Origin: Mayamaea pseudoterrestris
Taxonomy: Eukaryota > Bacillariophyta > Bacillariophyceae > Sellaphorales > Sellaphoraceae
Direction: 5' to 3'
NCBI GenBank assembly: GCA_027923505.1
Contig: BROI01000010.1
Coordinates: 248,001-312,000 of the forward strand
Length of the DNA stretch: 64,000 nt
Positions 63,985 to 64,000 of this stretch are shown in pieces. The notes beneath the pieces are model-generated. The model made no database searches. It was given only the letters and a program-made list of their open reading frames with translations, and was not told the DNA's origin. The first letter of the stretch is position 1, and each line of letters opens with the position of its first letter. The translations under genes and the position numbers were made by a program.

Positions 63985-64000
63985 CCAGTAATCTTCGATG

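Overview
The window is eukaryotic nuclear DNA, most likely from a diatom or a close photosynthetic stramenopile. The evidence is a fucoxanthin-chlorophyll light-harvesting protein whose N-terminus is a signal peptide ending in an ASAFAP-type site, three further proteins with similar signal-plus-transit leaders, short GT-AG introns (about 60-210 bp), and eukaryotic housekeeping genes packed about one per 2 kb on both strands. I cannot name the species.

1-13.5 kb carries CTF8 (sister-chromatid cohesion), a USP14/Ubp6 proteasomal deubiquitinase, an ARM-like protein, a MYND/MSS51-C protein, a short repeat ORF sitting between two copies of a duplicated promoter, RCL1 (18S rRNA processing), a Cys-rich orphan and ribosomal protein uS19. 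13.5-20.2 kb holds a helicase-associated-domain gene with a decayed fragment of itself upstream, then a divergent histone H3/H4 pair. Both histone genes end in a 6-bp-stem, 4-nt-loop hairpin like the metazoan histone 3' processing signal. A 24-bp minisatellite follows.

20.2-29 kb encodes the DEAD-box helicase DBP10/DDX54, a chromodomain-JmjC demethylase-like protein and a probably plastid-targeted RsmB/NSUN rRNA methyltransferase. 29-39.2 kb is made of lineage-specific proteins. Two neighbours there share an ungapped 40-residue C-terminal membrane tail, followed by a type II membrane protein and a Ser/Thr-rich probable nuclear protein with an overlapping uORF. 39.4-46 kb looks organelle- and membrane-oriented: a plastid-type tyrosine phosphatase, a secreted type-1 copper protein, a plastid aromatic amino-acid permease and the FCP gene.

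46.5-64 kb (over a quarter of the window) holds no supportable gene. It consists of four abutting tandem-repeat families: about 501 bp (2 full copies plus partials), 168 bp (about 86 copies, 14.5 kb), about 175 bp (about 7 copies) and 190 bp (2 copies, at the window edge). This looks like a heterochromatic block, possibly pericentromeric or subtelomeric. Long ORFs in the 168-bp array arise because the unit is 56 codons long and stop-free in one frame.

Functional themes are chromatin (H3, H4, chromo-JmjC, CTF8), ribosome biogenesis (RCL1, DBP10, uS19, RsmB-like) and plastid function. There is no sign of operon-like coordination beyond divergent promoters.
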